Assembly (NCBI GenBank): GCA_030674185.1
Contig: JAPXFY010000015.1
Coordinates: 20,047,280-20,111,279, forward strand
DNA length: 64,000 nucleotides
Reading direction: 5' to 3'
Source of the DNA: Monoplex corrugatus
Taxonomy: Eukaryota > Mollusca > Gastropoda > Littorinimorpha > Ranellidae
Shown here: positions 31,747 to 43,216 of the stretch, piece after piece
How positions within the stretch are numbered: position 1 is the stretch's first letter
Layout: the number at the start of each line of letters is the position of its first letter
Program-made: the position numbers and the translations under genes
Notes under the pieces: model-generated
Database searches by the model: none
Told to the model about the DNA's origin: nothing
Seen by the model: the letters and a program-made list of their open reading frames with translations, nothing else

Positions 31747-33555
31747 TCATTTCTCCTCATGAAAGGCCCGGAAATAGTTCCTGTCCTTGTTGAGACACAG
31801 CATAACTCTGCATTTGATGCAGTGAACAAAGCATTTGGCTGTGCAACCCTTCGCCATGCATCTGTTCCGCTGGATCCACTCTGGGAGATGGTCGGCCCGA
31901 TCCATCCTGACGTCTTGAACAGGTCGCTTCGCCGCTTTGGCTGGAGGAGATAGCAGGAACAGTCCAGTAGACGGTCGACCCACATGCCTGATTTCAATGA
32001 GGGCAGCTGCCACATCACCTTGAAATACCGATAGTTTCATCGGCTTAGTGTTCAGCAGTCTACAGTGTCGTTTGTAGAAGAGCCAGCTGGTGACGACACT
32101 GATAGAGATGCTGTGGAGGAAGATGTAGAAGTACCAACGCCTTGATTTCATTGGGTACTTGTATATGGCGGTCAGGGAATCCAGGAGATCAACTCCCCCA
32201 TGAACCTGTTGTACTCCTTGATGATTGCTGGGCATGAAATAGTGATCTTCTTCTTCTCTTTTTTGTCATACCTCTCGGCAGTGTCCATCGGCTGCAGGCC
32301 AACATACGATGACAAGACATCAACCGTTTTGTTATCGTACCAACGGACTGCCACAATGTTCGAGCCAATTTCCACTTTGTAATCTGACGACCCACGTCCT
32401 TCTGTCTTCAAGATCTTCTCAGGTTTCAGCTCAAGTCCTTTCAAGCGATTGGAACGAAAGGTGCCCACGAAAAGATGACCCTTGTCCTTCAGTGCCTGGG
32501 CCAGGCGAAGACTTGAGAAATAGTTGTCAGCAAAAATTTTGAAATTTTTGCCCTCGGGAAGAGATGCTGTCATCTGCATCACAACATCCCCTGAAAGGCC
32601 AAGAGCAGATGCGGGCCGTCGTTTGCCATCTTTGGAACCCTGGTAGACATCAAAATCATAGAGGATTCCGGATGCGCCTTCCCTGCCCCAAAGCTTGAAT
32701 CCCCAAGGATGTGGCTTTCCCCTCATGTACAGCTTGATAATGGATTTGCCCTTGAACGGAACCATGATTTCATCCACGGCTTGGTGCTCCTCAGGGGGGA
32801 TGTTCTTGAGGTTGGATCGTAGATAATGCAGCCATGGTCGCAGCTTCCACACCTTGTCTTCAGCCTTCTTCTCTTCGCTTGTTGTGAAGTTGTCTGCGAA
32901 GTGCAGCAGGGTGGCTAACTTCTTGAATCTTTCTCTTGCCATCGAGTTGGCTACTGGTTTCATACCGTGTCCCCTCTCCCAGTAGGCTCGGACAGAGTGG
33001 TGTACATGTTCGTCTCCCTCTCCACCATATCCAGCATTTCTTCCGTGATGAGCATTTTAAAATACTGGTACGGTGTTTTCAGTTCATCAGGAGCTATCTC
33101 ATCGTCTCCTCTGAAAACAGTTGAATCAGGTGGTGTGAAATCCAAGTCCGTCCACATTGGCTGGTCAACAGTGCCGCAAGCTGCTCCAGTTCTTCTGTAT
33201 CTGGTGTTTCTGCCATGGCCTGGTTGTCTCGCAATCTTGCCAGTGGTATGTCATCAGCGTCAAGTTGCTCCAGCAAGGGAAGGTCGTCTTCTGCCTGCAC
33301 AGCGCGACGACTAAGCCGAGCCAAAGGTACATCGTCATAGTCAGAGTTAGTATCCGACGTTTCAGGAGCCTGGCGATGCACTCTTGGCTTTTTCTTTCTC
33401 CGCTTGCATTTGTTTTGGTACAGTTCCTCTTCATCATCATCCGAATCTCCTTTGCCAGGCAGCCATTCATCTCCAGAGCTGCCTGAAGGCTCAAAGTCGC
33501 TTGTGTCGGGATTGACAAACTGACAAATGTTTGTCACAGGAACTGAAGTTGACAT
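31747..33555 (-). pseudogene. piggyBac transposase 1 (PGBD4-like)
   Basis: Starts MSTSVPVTNICQFV with an acidic N-terminus, then DDVPLARLSRRA repeats. The DDE_Tnp_1_7 core follows: PYQYFKMLITEEM, HQAVDEIMVPFKGKS, NFKIFADNYFSSL, SNIVAVRWYDNKTVDVLSSY and GGVDLLDSLTAIYK. It ends with a zinc-ribbon-like CMAKGCTAKCFVHCIKCRVM. Expected catalytic aspartates are seen in VDEIMVPF, FADNYFSS and GGVDLLD. Frame breaks near 33150, 32960 and 32180 mean no full protein is made. Confidence 0.85.
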
Positions 33556-33736
33556 ACTGAAACAGAAGAATTAACGCACTTTCAGGTTATATTGAACATA
33601 CATTCATTTATTATATTTTTTATGATTAATATGGTGAAGAAACAGCATAAAATTTCTTTTTTATGTTGGAAGAATTCATTAACAAAAAGGGTGTGTTCAG
33701 AGGAAATTTACTTCAAATTTTCTGTAACAGCCCAGC

Positions 33737-34166
33737 GTGCCATATCTGGCACAAACATACAGAGTTACATCCCTTGATTTTTTCTCTACAGGCCATATGT
33801 GCCATATCAGGCACATGCACAAATTACACAGATAAACACAACTTTCCTTCTCTCCCTACACACAGTAATATGCTACAACACTCTTCAGACATAAGCATTC
33901 AGCAACCATGAGCAAGATAAGTTGCAGCCATCTCACCTTTCTGTGTAAACAGACGGTCAGCACAGTGAGTATCGCAGTGTGTCAGCCACGAGGTAAACAC
34001 GAGGTGGGAAACGAAGAGCCTGGTTAATGCAAAAGATGGATTGGAACTGCAAGGGACAGAACTCTTAAAGTCAGGAGAAAAGCAGCTGTCTTTATGTTCC
34101 CAGCTCCGTTGTGTCCCTTGAACATGTAGCAAAGTCAGCCAAAAATTGATGTGCCATATTTGGCAC
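33737..34166. repeat. right subterminal palindromes of piggyBac-1
   Basis: GTGCCATATCTGGCAC at 33737, GTGCCATATCAGGCAC at 33799 and GTGCCATATTTGGCAC at 34151. Confidence 0.75.
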
Positions 34167-34187
34167 GATTGACTCTAGAGGGTTTAA

Positions 34188-34494
34188 GAGCCTCCTTAAG
34201 ACTGTCCTTGATGCTCATACTGGCTTCTATAATGATGGGTCTATCCTCAGACTGATCCTCCAGCCCACTTCCAATAGATGTGCTACACAGTGCAGGGTCA
34301 GCGGCGATGGTTATACATTCGTCTAGGTGAAAGTTCAGGGAAGAACTAGTAGCCTATCATGAAATGAATAATCTGATTCACCAGCACCTTCAACATTAAT
34401 GCATCTACGTTTGTCGACGTCCTTGTCATTTAAAGGGCTGACTTCGGATCTGCCTCGTTTGGTACTCTGATAGTTGTCATCGGACATAGTTTCA
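34188..34494 (-). pseudogene. LINE ORF1-like gene, copy 2, N-terminal part
   Basis: Matches 5000-5312 (starts in the MSDDNYQSTKRGRSEVSPLS region). Separated from its C-terminal part by piggyBac-1. Confidence 0.6.
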
Positions 34495-35213
34495 ATCACT
34501 TTTTTTGATGGTCACTTTTTATGTAGCCAAGGTATCATGATGAAGCTACAATAAGTTGGATGAGGAAGTTACATGAGAAAGTTTAGATGTTCTTGAAATA
34601 ACAGGATACTCCTCACAAAAGGATGCACCTCACACACAAAAATAAGCTTTATGAGGACTGATTTCAAGTACATGTACCTGTGGCACTGTCTGTAAGTGTA
34701 AACAAACACAAACTCAACTTGTCAGTCAAAGTTAGTTATCTACCAGTTTAATGACAAAGTCACATACCTCCTAAGACAATAGCAGAGGAAATAGCTCACT
34801 GATGACTACTATTATACACATGAAACATTAATTACACTCAACACAGTAGAGAAACATTAGTTAAACCAAGAAATACATTATGTGATGTTAGGAAAAAAAA
34901 TGAGAAAGCACCATTTCGAACACTCTGTATCCATACTTTATTTACAGCCTACATTGAACTGAAATGAATCTACAATGTCATGTATTTTTTCTCTTTAGGT
35001 GGAGTTATCTGTAGCAGAGGGGATTCTAAGTCCAACTGCTGTCTCATTTAGACAGTTATCTTCTGCTGTCACTTTTATTTCCACGCCCTCTGAATGAGTG
35101 TCATTCAGTCTGTTCCTGTTTCATGAACTTCCTTGCTCCTCTGCTTCCCATGTTATTCCAGGCCAAATCCAAAAGATCTGATCTGTGGGACACAATGCAT
35201 GCCATATGCTGTG

Positions 35214-35466
35214 GAGCTCTTTCGAGACGTCCTTCCTGATGCAATATTTCAGTTTTTACAAGAGGTCAATAGATATCACTTGATGTAATTTTACGTGTTT
35301 TTCTTTAATGGCGTTTTAGATTTGCAAGGTTGACAGTGAGCATGGTTTTTATCTGTTTTTTAACTTAACGAGTTGTTCTTCTCTTTTTGACGTGGTGTTA
35401 GCCCTGATATGGCTCTAGTGGTCGACTGGGCTATAAGCAATATGAATTGAATTGAATTGAATTGTT
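35214..35466 (+). mobile_element. 5'-truncated LINE 3' end, copy 4
   Basis: CTCTTTCGAGACGTCC through to three GAATT units. It joins the RTE fragment of the duplicated segment (left) to an L2-type endonuclease fragment (right). Confidence 0.7.
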
Positions 35467-36091
35467 GCAGACCAAGATTTTCAAGAACGGCATTTAAAGC
35501 AACAGTACAGTGATCAGAAGGATTGTCAAAATGGACATTTATATCGCCAACAACAGTCTTTCGTAGGTATTGTATGATTCGAGCAGGTCAGGGAACTGGT
35601 CCAAGAACACTATCTCTTGAGTTTGTTTTTGACACTAGGTGGGGGACGGTAAACACAAAGAAACACAAAGGTCTGACCATCAAAGTCCAGGCGGACCTCA
35701 CACACCTCAAAAGCTGTAAAAGGAAAGTCCTTAGCTGGAAAGGAAATGTGTTTTTGAAGACTGTTTCTATATATCACAGCAATACCACCTCCAGCTCTGT
35801 CCTGCCGTGGAAAAGAAATCAAAGTGAAGCCTGACGGTGTCACAGCCGCAATGTCTGCTTTATCCCCCTGTGGCCGAAACCAGGTTTCAGTCAGAAAACT
35901 ACATCACAGTTGCCCTGGATTATGTGGTCACAAACATCTTGAGTCTTGTTACCAAGGGACTGAGTGTTTAAGGTCATTATTTTGAACCGTTTTGAACGTT
36001 CTTGATTTAAACCCGTGGTGTCAATTTCGATCAGGTTTGATTTTGAAAGTGCGACTGGTTTGGTTTACCTGTTCAGTGTCTCGATCGTTTT
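35467..36091 (-). pseudogene. L2-like LINE endonuclease fragment
   Basis: The minus-strand frames read MTLNTQSLGNKTQDVCDHII, TETWFRPQGDKADI, PSGFTLISFPRQDRAGGGIA, FLCVYRPPP and GDINVHFDNPSDH. These are the ordered motifs of an L2/CR1-type apurinic endonuclease. A stop interrupts the first block near 35900. The fragment is cut by element C at 36091 and by LINE 3'-end copy 4 at 35466. No reverse transcriptase is attached. Confidence 0.75.
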
Positions 36092-36205
36092 AGGCTAAAG
36101 AAAATACGGGAAAAAATGCTAAGAACGGAAATGTTTGCAATAGAAAATTTTATTGCAGATTCTGAATGTAAAAACCCCGTAGATTACGAAAATGAGAAGT
36201 ATGAA

Positions 36206-36685
36206 GCTGAAATCGAACGCCTACTGTCCCAAAATTAGGTCAAATGACGTCATATGTCAGCTTACTGGCAATATCTCAGAATTACAAGACAATACATGCA
36301 AGTAGCACCTCGTTGGAAAGGTCTTGCAAAATAATTCTAGAAAATGACATATAGACACATTTTATGCTGAAATCGTACACCTGCGGTCCGAAAATTAGGT
36401 CAAATAACGTCATATATCTGCTTACAGACGATAACTCAGAAATACAAGATAACACATGCAAGCAGCACCTCGTTGGAAAGGTCTTGCAAAATTATTCTAG
36501 AAAATGCCTATGTAGACATATATTTGCTGAAATCGTACGCCTATTGTCCCAAAATAGAGTCAAATGACGTCACACGTCAGCTTAGAGAAGATTTCTCAAA
36601 AATACAGGATAACATAAGCAAGTAACACCTCGTTGGAAAGGTATTGCCAAAATACTTCAGAACATCTCATAAAAACACATTTTCA
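36206..36685. repeat. three tandem 160-bp units near the left end of element C
   Basis: Units begin GCTGAAATCGWACRCCT at 36206, 36366 and 36526. Each contains CACCTCGTTGGAAAGGTCTT and CAAATGACGTCAT-like sequence. The CACCTCGTTGGAAAGGTCTT box also occurs once in element D (47889). Confidence 0.85.
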
Positions 36686-36913
36686 TTGCATGCAGTTTAA
36701 CTAAAATCCTATTTTGCTATAAAAAAAAAAGTTTAGAACGTGTTCATAAGTACGATGTGTCAGCCACACACAGTTTAATCAATGTGTTGTCAATACCGTA
36801 TCAAAGTTTGAATGCTGGTTCCTTTTCCGTACAAATTACAACACATTTCTAGATCAGTGCACATAGAAAACTAAAAAGTGAACAATTTGAAGCTTGAAAT
36901 CTAAATTACCTCA
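36686..36913. other. 3' non-coding region of element C gene
   Basis: AT-rich stretch between the tandem units and the stop codon. No further feature seen. Confidence 0.4.
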
Positions 36914-37768
36914 TTACTCCTGCAGAAACTCTTCCAGTGTAGCACTTGAATTGGTGCAGGTTAAGCCTCTGCAGTTTCCACAAGCTGCGGAGCACGCCAG
37001 ACCATGTTTTCTGCAGCTGCATCGTCTGGAATCGCAGTCCATTTTGCAGTTGCAGCGGATAACCTGCAGGAGAGCCTCAGGAGCAGGAGGGGAGTCTGAC
37101 ATGATTGGCTCTAGGCGGTCATTACGGAGACTCCATCCCCAGTGTTGTGGGTCGAGTTTGCAGGTGGGATCAGTCCATTGTTGTACTTGCAGATATGTCC
37201 TCAAACAGTGGTATTTAGCTGCCGATCTAGTTGGCGGGAGGGAATGAATCTGCACGAATGAGGCACTCATTGACACTTTTTCTGTGAACTTAATGTACCG
37301 AAGTACATCAAGACTTTGGTCGTCATTGCCACCATAGAGGCACACAATGGCCTTCTCTCCTGCTGAAACAATTTCATCCACATCAGATGGTTGTGAGAAC
37401 ACCTTTGCAGCCTCTCTGAAGACAGTTTTGGATGTCAACGATTTCAGGGATCCTCCTTTTCCCACTCCGAACAATCTTGAGGTGGTATCACAGCTTGTGA
37501 TAGCATGGGTAAACAACAACATCTTGCAAACGTCAGTTCCCAGCGCATCCTGCATCCACTGGATATCCCACACTCGCTGCTTTTTGTTCTTGGTGTCTGA
37601 TCCCATGATGATTGTGTTCAAATCGGACGTAACATGGTGGAGGAGAAGTATGAGAAGATAAATAATAATTACAATATTTATATAGCGCAAAATCTTGATA
37701 AAATCAAATCTAAGCGCTGAAGCAGACACACACGTAAGCACGCACGCACGCACGCACACACACACACG

Positions 37769-37806
<38 letters not shown>

Positions 37807-40800
37807 TGGCTATAAATGGGGAGAAAGAATAAAAGCAATAAAAGCAAGAATAAAAGCAATGGAAAGTTATAGAGAGCATAGCATATACAATTATATATTA
37901 TAACCATGTGATTCCCTCCGAGCGGAGACAGGCTGCAGAGGGGGGGGGGGGGGGGGGGGGGTTGAGTGAGGTTAGGATTTTATGCGGAGGAGAAAAGGTG
38001 AGTTTTGAGAGCGGACTTGAAGGAGACAAAAGTAGGTTGCTGACGGACTGAGAGAGGAAGTTTGTTCCAGGAGAGTGGACCAGAAACAGAGAAGGCTCGT
38101 GGATCATAGGTATTGAGCTTAGTGCGTGGACAGCGAAAAGTCAGAGGATCGGAGGCAGAGCGGAGGGTACGTGAGGGAAGATAGATCTCAAGTAGGCTTG
38201 ACAGGTAATCGGGGGCTGCGTTATTGAGGCTTTTGTAGCACATGGTGTCTAGTTTGTACTGTATGCGCTTTGATACAGGGAGCCAGTGAAGTTGTGCCAG
38301 GAGAGGAGATATGTGGTCAGCTTTTTTCTTTTTGAGTACAAGGCGTACAGCATTGTTTTGAATGCGCTGTAGGATGTGAATGGTGGAGGCAGGAAGACCA
38401 GACAGGAGTGAATTGCAATAGTCAATTATGAAGGAGAGAACGAGTTTTGCAGTTGTTTTGACAGAGAGATACTTCCTGATCAGCCTTATACGATGGAGAT
38501 GATAGTAGCAGGATCTGGCAGTTTGAGAAACAAAGTTGTTCATGGAGAGGGTAGAGTCAATGCAGACACCAAGGTTTTTAGCTGAATCAGAAATTGGGAC
38601 TGATGTGTTACATAATGGGAGAGAAAAAGGAGGCAGCTGAGAAAGTTTCTGACGGGTGCCAATGAGGATAGCTTCTGTTTTGTCGTCATTAAGCTGAAGT
38701 CTATTGTGTGTCATCCAGTTCTTAATGTCCGAGTAACACTCAGTGGTGCGAGTCAACAGGCGCTGTATATTATCAGGCGAGTCACTGTCTTGAAGTTGGG
38801 TGTCATCAGCATAGAAGTGGTGTTTTATAGAATGGGAGTTGATGATGGTGGACAGGGGGGAGGTGTAAAGAGTGAACAGAACAGGGCCAAGGACAGATCC
38901 TTGTGGAACACCACAGGTCAGGTATGCAGGTTGAGAGTAAGTGCCATTGATGAGAACGGTTTGTTTTCTGTTGGATAGGTATGAAGTGAACCAAGACAGA
39001 GCAATGTCAGAGATGCCAAAAGTATGATGAAGTCTAGAAAGGAGAATACCATGATCAATGGTATCAAAGGCTGCAGACAGATCAAGGAGTGTGAGGAGAG
39101 AGACTTTGCCAGTATCAGTTGCAAGGAGGAGATTGTTGAGAATGTGTAGTAGGGCAGTTTCAGTGCTATGATCAGTATCTTCACCAATGACAGCCACTGG
39201 TCGATGAGACGCACCTCTCAAAGCAGTTTGTGTGATAAGGACATCAGCATCCCCATCACTGTGCAAGGTCTTGTACCCTTTAGCCTGTAACACATCACTG
39301 AGCATCATGATGAAGCGCTGCTTGTTTGTGGGGTTGGTGAGGAATTGCTCCTTCTTTCCTGGAAGTGTCATGTCTGGAGTGAAATTTACAGCAGTACCAA
39401 CAACACCCCCAGAACGACGAACATGAGCTATATCTTTGGTCGACGGTCCAGATCCATAGCCATCAAAGACAATGACTGAGGGTGTATAGCTCCGCTGTAT
39501 GAGGTCCAGGTATTTGTCACACAACTGCCTGTAAGTGGAGGCCCGAGGCCAGGGCAGGCGATGCAGAAGCGATCCACCGTCAATTACAAAGAGGCTATTT
39601 GTAGGGGTGAATTGTGGCATCGTGCTGGCATTTGCCATCTTCCACAACCCATCAGCAAGTGTAGCTTTAGCTGCAGCTCGCATGAGGCCAGACGGTTCGA
39701 AGAGAGATGATGGCGGATGGCAAAGCTCAAACTCAAAGAGGCCTTTCATGTCATCTGTGATGTCCTTGGCAGCAGTAATGAGACGCTGGAATAGAAGCTG
39801 AGGGTCAACAGACACCGTCTCACCACATATTGTGACAGATTGTTTTGAATCCATCGTCACTGCTTGTTCCCTCCTCTTGAAAGTGTGCTCTGTGACATTC
39901 TTTCCGCACATATTTTGGACGATCTGTTCCCCAGCCTCCTTGGCAGTGTCTACAGTGACGTTGTTGTCAACAGTCACACCATTTGAGATGTTCCTGAGTG
40001 ATGTGTCCGTGCCGAATGGATTGTGGTCGACGAGGTATCTTAAGATGATTTTGGTGTCTTCATCATCCCGTTGCTGCCGTGACTCGGTCATCTCTTGGTG
40101 TTGTTCACTTGAACAATACTGAGTTCCTGTCAGTTCCTGCATGGCTGAGTTGACTTCGGCACAGGCTGGCATAGACAAAAGCCACTGCGAGCGTTGCGAC
40201 TCCTTGATGCCTCTTCCTCTCGTAAGCCCGCCTGTTGCCTTCACACTCCTCATCAAAACCTGCTCAATGACAAGGTCTGGTGAAAGTCCAGCCCAGTATC
40301 TGTCGCTGCGGCGGATGACATGAAGGCCTTTGCAGAAGCACTCAAAGATGTCTGGATGAGTGTATGGGAGGTCCTGCATTTGCTGAAGGTAGATGTAGAT
40401 TGATTTGGTGTAGAGATTGTGGCCAGCGGCAGCAAGAAATGGAAGCATTTCTCTCAGGGATCGCAGGTGAAGATGCCAATTTACTGTCCGTTCAGCTCGT
40501 ACAAGTCTTCTTAGAATGTTGATCATCTCCATGTACTGCAACCACAGTCGAGCAGTTCGATTGTCGGCCATGTTCTGTTTTGTTTCTTCCATTTTGTCTT
40601 CCAGGCGATCAAGAAGGTCCTTTGAGAGGGTTGATGGTTTCCCCTGAATCAAGGCATCAAAGTATTCTATTACTTGCAGCAGTTCCTGGCACTGGTCACT
40701 CTTGTCCTCTTGAACTGTCTGTACTACAAGCTGAGAAAGATTAGGATTGTCTGCTTCCCTGTCCTCTTCGTCATTTTTCTCTGTGGGTTCTCCAAGTTGC

Positions 40801-43216
40801 ATAGGAATTTGCACATCAAATGCTCTTTCAGCTATGAGAGCGTTAAGAGCTGCATCAATCAACATGTGGCCCCTGAACGCCCTGGCCATGGCTTTACCGG
40901 ACAGCATGTGTATCACTGAATTTGGTGCATAGACAGTTTCCATCATCTGCTGAATCCCAGACCCTGACATGATCTTTCCGATGCAGCCAAGGAAGCTCAT
41001 CTCTGTGTGGAATCCTCCCAGGCGGAACACTGCCTGCCTGATGGGACTGTCTTGAGGCTCGGCCTGGATGATGAGCTGAGCTTTCCACCAAAGAGGCTGA
41101 TCAAACGTCACCACAGGCTTGACCCCATGGCGGTCCACTTCGGAGCAGATGAATCTGAGTGTTGAGTACACGCAGCTGATGTCAGAAGGGTTGAGGTCAA
41201 TCATCGGGAGGAAAAATATGGATGACTGCCCTGGATAATCACCACGACTGACCAACTGCATGAAACCTGACCAGGCTGGTCTTGGTGACCGAAGAGGCCA
41301 GGACAATCTCCAAACGAGGTCTTTGGTGTGCTGTGGATCCTCACAGAAGAAATCTTGGAGTGCTGCGCACTTGAAAGTTTCAAAGTTGCGCTTCATTGGT
41401 GGGTAAAAGTGAATATCAACCCTTGCAACAGCTGTCACATCATCCAGTGTAGCGGAAATCCTCGGGATCAGTCTTGTTGTTGTAGACCTTGGAGTGACAG
41501 CAGCTATCATCCCCATTCCGTGGAATGTGTTCCTTCCATCCAGTGTACAGACATCATGATCTACATTGTCTGCAACATACTGTAGAAAATGGCCGTTGAA
41601 AACTCCTGGAATGTCAGTCCCTTGGGCCAACGCTGCACACATTTCGAACTTCTTCACCTCTTTATAAGAGCTGCAGAAGCCCATCTGAAATAGTGTGTCC
41701 ACCAGGAACTCTGAGGCGAAATGGTGGTGCATCTGCACGCCAAGACCAATCTGCATGGGAGCAAGGAGTGACCGGGGACGTGCAGCTTGCATGATGGCCT
41801 GGCCTATAGCAGCAATCTTCAGGACGTTGTTGTCGCCACAGAAGATTGCCTGGAGGAATGACTTCAGCGATTCTGGGACCAAATTGACATTTTTTTCGGT
41901 AGACCTTATGTCCGCTGAGGTCGGGTAGTCAGTTTTTGATGCAATGGCATTCTTGATGTCATTTTTGATCAGTTTTGCAGCGGTCTCAATGATGTTTTGT
42001 TTCTCCTTCTCTGTGTCTTCAGTTGGTGGACACTCAAAATGCCGGCGGAGTAGTTCTGAAGCAGTTGTCTTGAGTGTGATCACATTTGTTTTTCCAGATC
42101 TATTCGAAAAGAGGATATCTGGACCAAAGTGACTTTGTAGTTTGTTTTTCAGATGTTTGGATGTGTAGGGGTCAACATCATCTCCACATAACTCGTTCAT
42201 TTTTGCAACTAACTCAGTAAGGGTGGTTTGCTCATCGTCGTTTCTTTCAAGGTACCTACACACTTCCAAAAAAGCATTCTGTTTGACCTGTTGACGATTA
42301 TCATCGGACAATCTTGGCTTTTTTGCTGAGTTAAACCTCTCAGGAATGTTCCTGTGTGTTCTGAAGCTGACACTACAAGCATTGTGGTACACAGCGTCAA
42401 ATGCAAATAGATCTGCATGACAAACAGACACAATTCTGTTATTAACTGTCTCTGCCCATTCATCATTTCGTTCCTTACAGGCTTGAAGAATGCTGTCCTG
42501 AAAACCTCCATCAGGTTTTGTCCTCACCTGATATGCTTCACACCCTTTTCTTGGGTTGTGAAGGTCAACTGGGTTTGCACAAAACAAACAATGAGTGTTC
42601 GGTTCATACACAGGCTGAAATGATTTCCTTGAAGGCCTAGGCGCAGCTTCTAGAGATTGTTTCTTATTGCAGAATGCTTTTATGGTTCTACTGTTTGTGT
42701 AATTTCTTCGACACTTATCGTGCAATTTCTGGCCCACATGTGTCACAATGGTGTCTCCGCGCTGTTTGCTTGCCTTGTTGACAGAATCAGAACCAACTTT
42801 TCCAAGTGTCACGACTTTCTCTTGTTCAAGGTGTTCTTGGCAGATAACACACGCTGATGCACCCGTTTCTGGAAATAGAGAATGAAAATGTGTCTTGTTT
42901 GACTATTATAATTTGCAGATGATAATGATATAATATAGTCAAATCTGATGCCTTATATCAGAATCATACAAGGAAACTGAAACAGCAAAATCGACTTCTC
43001 GTAGCTGCAGAACTCATTTTAAAAGTGGGAAAGAGTGTAAAACTGTGAAGAATTACAAGAGTTCCTGACTGACTGTGATTTGATATGCATGATTAGTATC
43101 TACTCGACATATGAGTACTCTACAACTACTGCAAGCATACATGTACCTGCAATCTGTTCCAATGTAGCCTGAGCGTTTCCTGCACCATCTGGTTCTTGGC
43201 ACGGCCGGGTCTCCAT
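36914..43216 (-). CDS. element C transposase-nuclease, interrupted by a LINE
   Basis: Exon 1 is 43147-43216 (starts METRPCQEPD, donor GTACAT); exon 2 is 42868-36914 after TCTATTTCCAG, with matching phase. Skipping the LINE at 37658-39170, the frame is open throughout, about 1503 residues: 1232 codons before and 247 after the insert. Domains in order: Cys/His finger (CVICQEH, VGQKLHDKCRRNY, CLFCANPV, about 30-150). A conserved core follows with candidate acidic residues in DNVDHDVCTLDG (about 455), VTFDQPLWW (about 613) and GGFHTEMSFLG (about 643). Then a FEN1/XPG-like nuclease (SLFVIDGGSLLHRL, VIVFDGYGSG, SDGDADVLI, AVIGEDTDLLILL, about 1115-1300) and a C-terminal CXC domain (CNCKMDCDSRRCSCRKH, about 1455-1490). 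The nuclease is split between D and L of GEDTD-LLILL. Role inferred: DNA transposition. Confidence 0.75.
37940..37961. repeat. poly-G run
   Basis: About 22 consecutive G within GAGG(G)nTTGAG in the L2-like 3' region; an assembly-sensitive site. Confidence 0.9.
37980..39170 (-). CDS. L2-like reverse transcriptase, C-terminal about 397 residues
   Basis: Open from the insertion point to the stop. RT motifs: LLDLSAAFDTIDHGILLSRL, GVPQGSVLGPVLFTLY, the catalytic FYADDTQL, and WMTHNRLQLNDDKTEAIL. The protein ends AFSVSGPLSWNKLPLSVRQQ...LKTHLFSSA, the usual L2-family C-terminus. The endonuclease and N-terminal RT are missing through 5' truncation, so it cannot self-mobilise. It is read in frame with the upstream element-C coding sequence, giving one 1610-codon open frame from 42812. 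The frame holds no internal stop, which suggests a young insertion. Confidence 0.85.
   Translation of the reverse strand, partial: HSTETALLHILNNLLLATDTGKVSLLTLLDLSAAFDTIDHGILLSRLHHTFGISDIALSWFTSYLSNRKQTVLINGTYSQPAYLTCGVPQGSVLGPVLFTLYTSPLSTIINSHSIKHHFYADDTQLQDSDSPDNIQRLLTRTTECYSDIKNWMTHNRLQLNDDKTEAILIGTRQKLSQLPPFSLPLCNTSVPISDSAKNLGVCIDSTLSMNNFVSQTARSCYYHLHRIRLIRKYLSVKTTAKLVLSFIIDYCNSLLSGLPASTIHILQRIQNNAVRLVLKKKKADHISPLLAQLHWLPVSKRIQYKLDTMCYKSLNNAAPDYLSSLLEIYLPSRTLRSASDPLTFRCPRTKLNTYDPRAFSVSGPLSWNKLPLSVRQQPTFVSFKSALKTHLFSSA
42873..43146 (-). other. intron 1 of the element C gene
   Basis: GTACATG donor and TCTATTTCCAG acceptor bracket about 278 bp (42869-43146). No internal feature seen. Confidence 0.6.

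Larger units (their letters stand above)
31528..34183 (-). mobile_element. piggyBac-type transposon 1
   Basis: Inverted termini ACCCTCTAGAG (one extra A at the left) lie between TTAA repeats at 31524-31527 and 34184-34187. The empty TTAA is preserved in the duplicated segment at 4999-5002. Inside lies a piggyBac transposase gene (minus) with frameshifts. Palindromes TGCCATATNTGGCA lie just inside both ends, two on the left and three on the right. Confidence 0.9.
27730..35213. repeat. duplicated segment, copy 2, with insertions
   Basis: Co-linear with 2180-6026. Extra material relative to copy 1: a Penelope-like fragment (about 28053-28912), tandem LINE 3'-end units (30144-30420) and piggyBac-1 (31528-34183). 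After 35216 the copies part because a LINE 3' end begins. Stretches without a named gene (27730-28052, 28913-29961 and 34495-35213) match the gene-less parts of copy 1. Confidence 0.8.
37658..39170 (-). mobile_element. 5'-truncated L2-like LINE inside element C
   Basis: Minus-strand LINE whose 5' end is cut within the RT (TETALLHILNNLLLATDTG) and whose 3' end is GCGCTATATAAATATTG followed by TAATTATTATTTAT, a typical L2-type tail. It lies exactly between two codons of the host frame and shows no clear target-site duplication. The 3' UTR contains a (CA)n tract (37728-37803) and a 22-base G run (37940-37961). Confidence 0.85.

Noticed and set aside
37980..42812. A single 1610-codon open frame read as one transposase-reverse transcriptase protein
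   Set aside because: The RT part is an L2-like LINE with its own 3' UTR and tail. The host frame resumes exactly after it at 37657, and element D shows the uninterrupted order.
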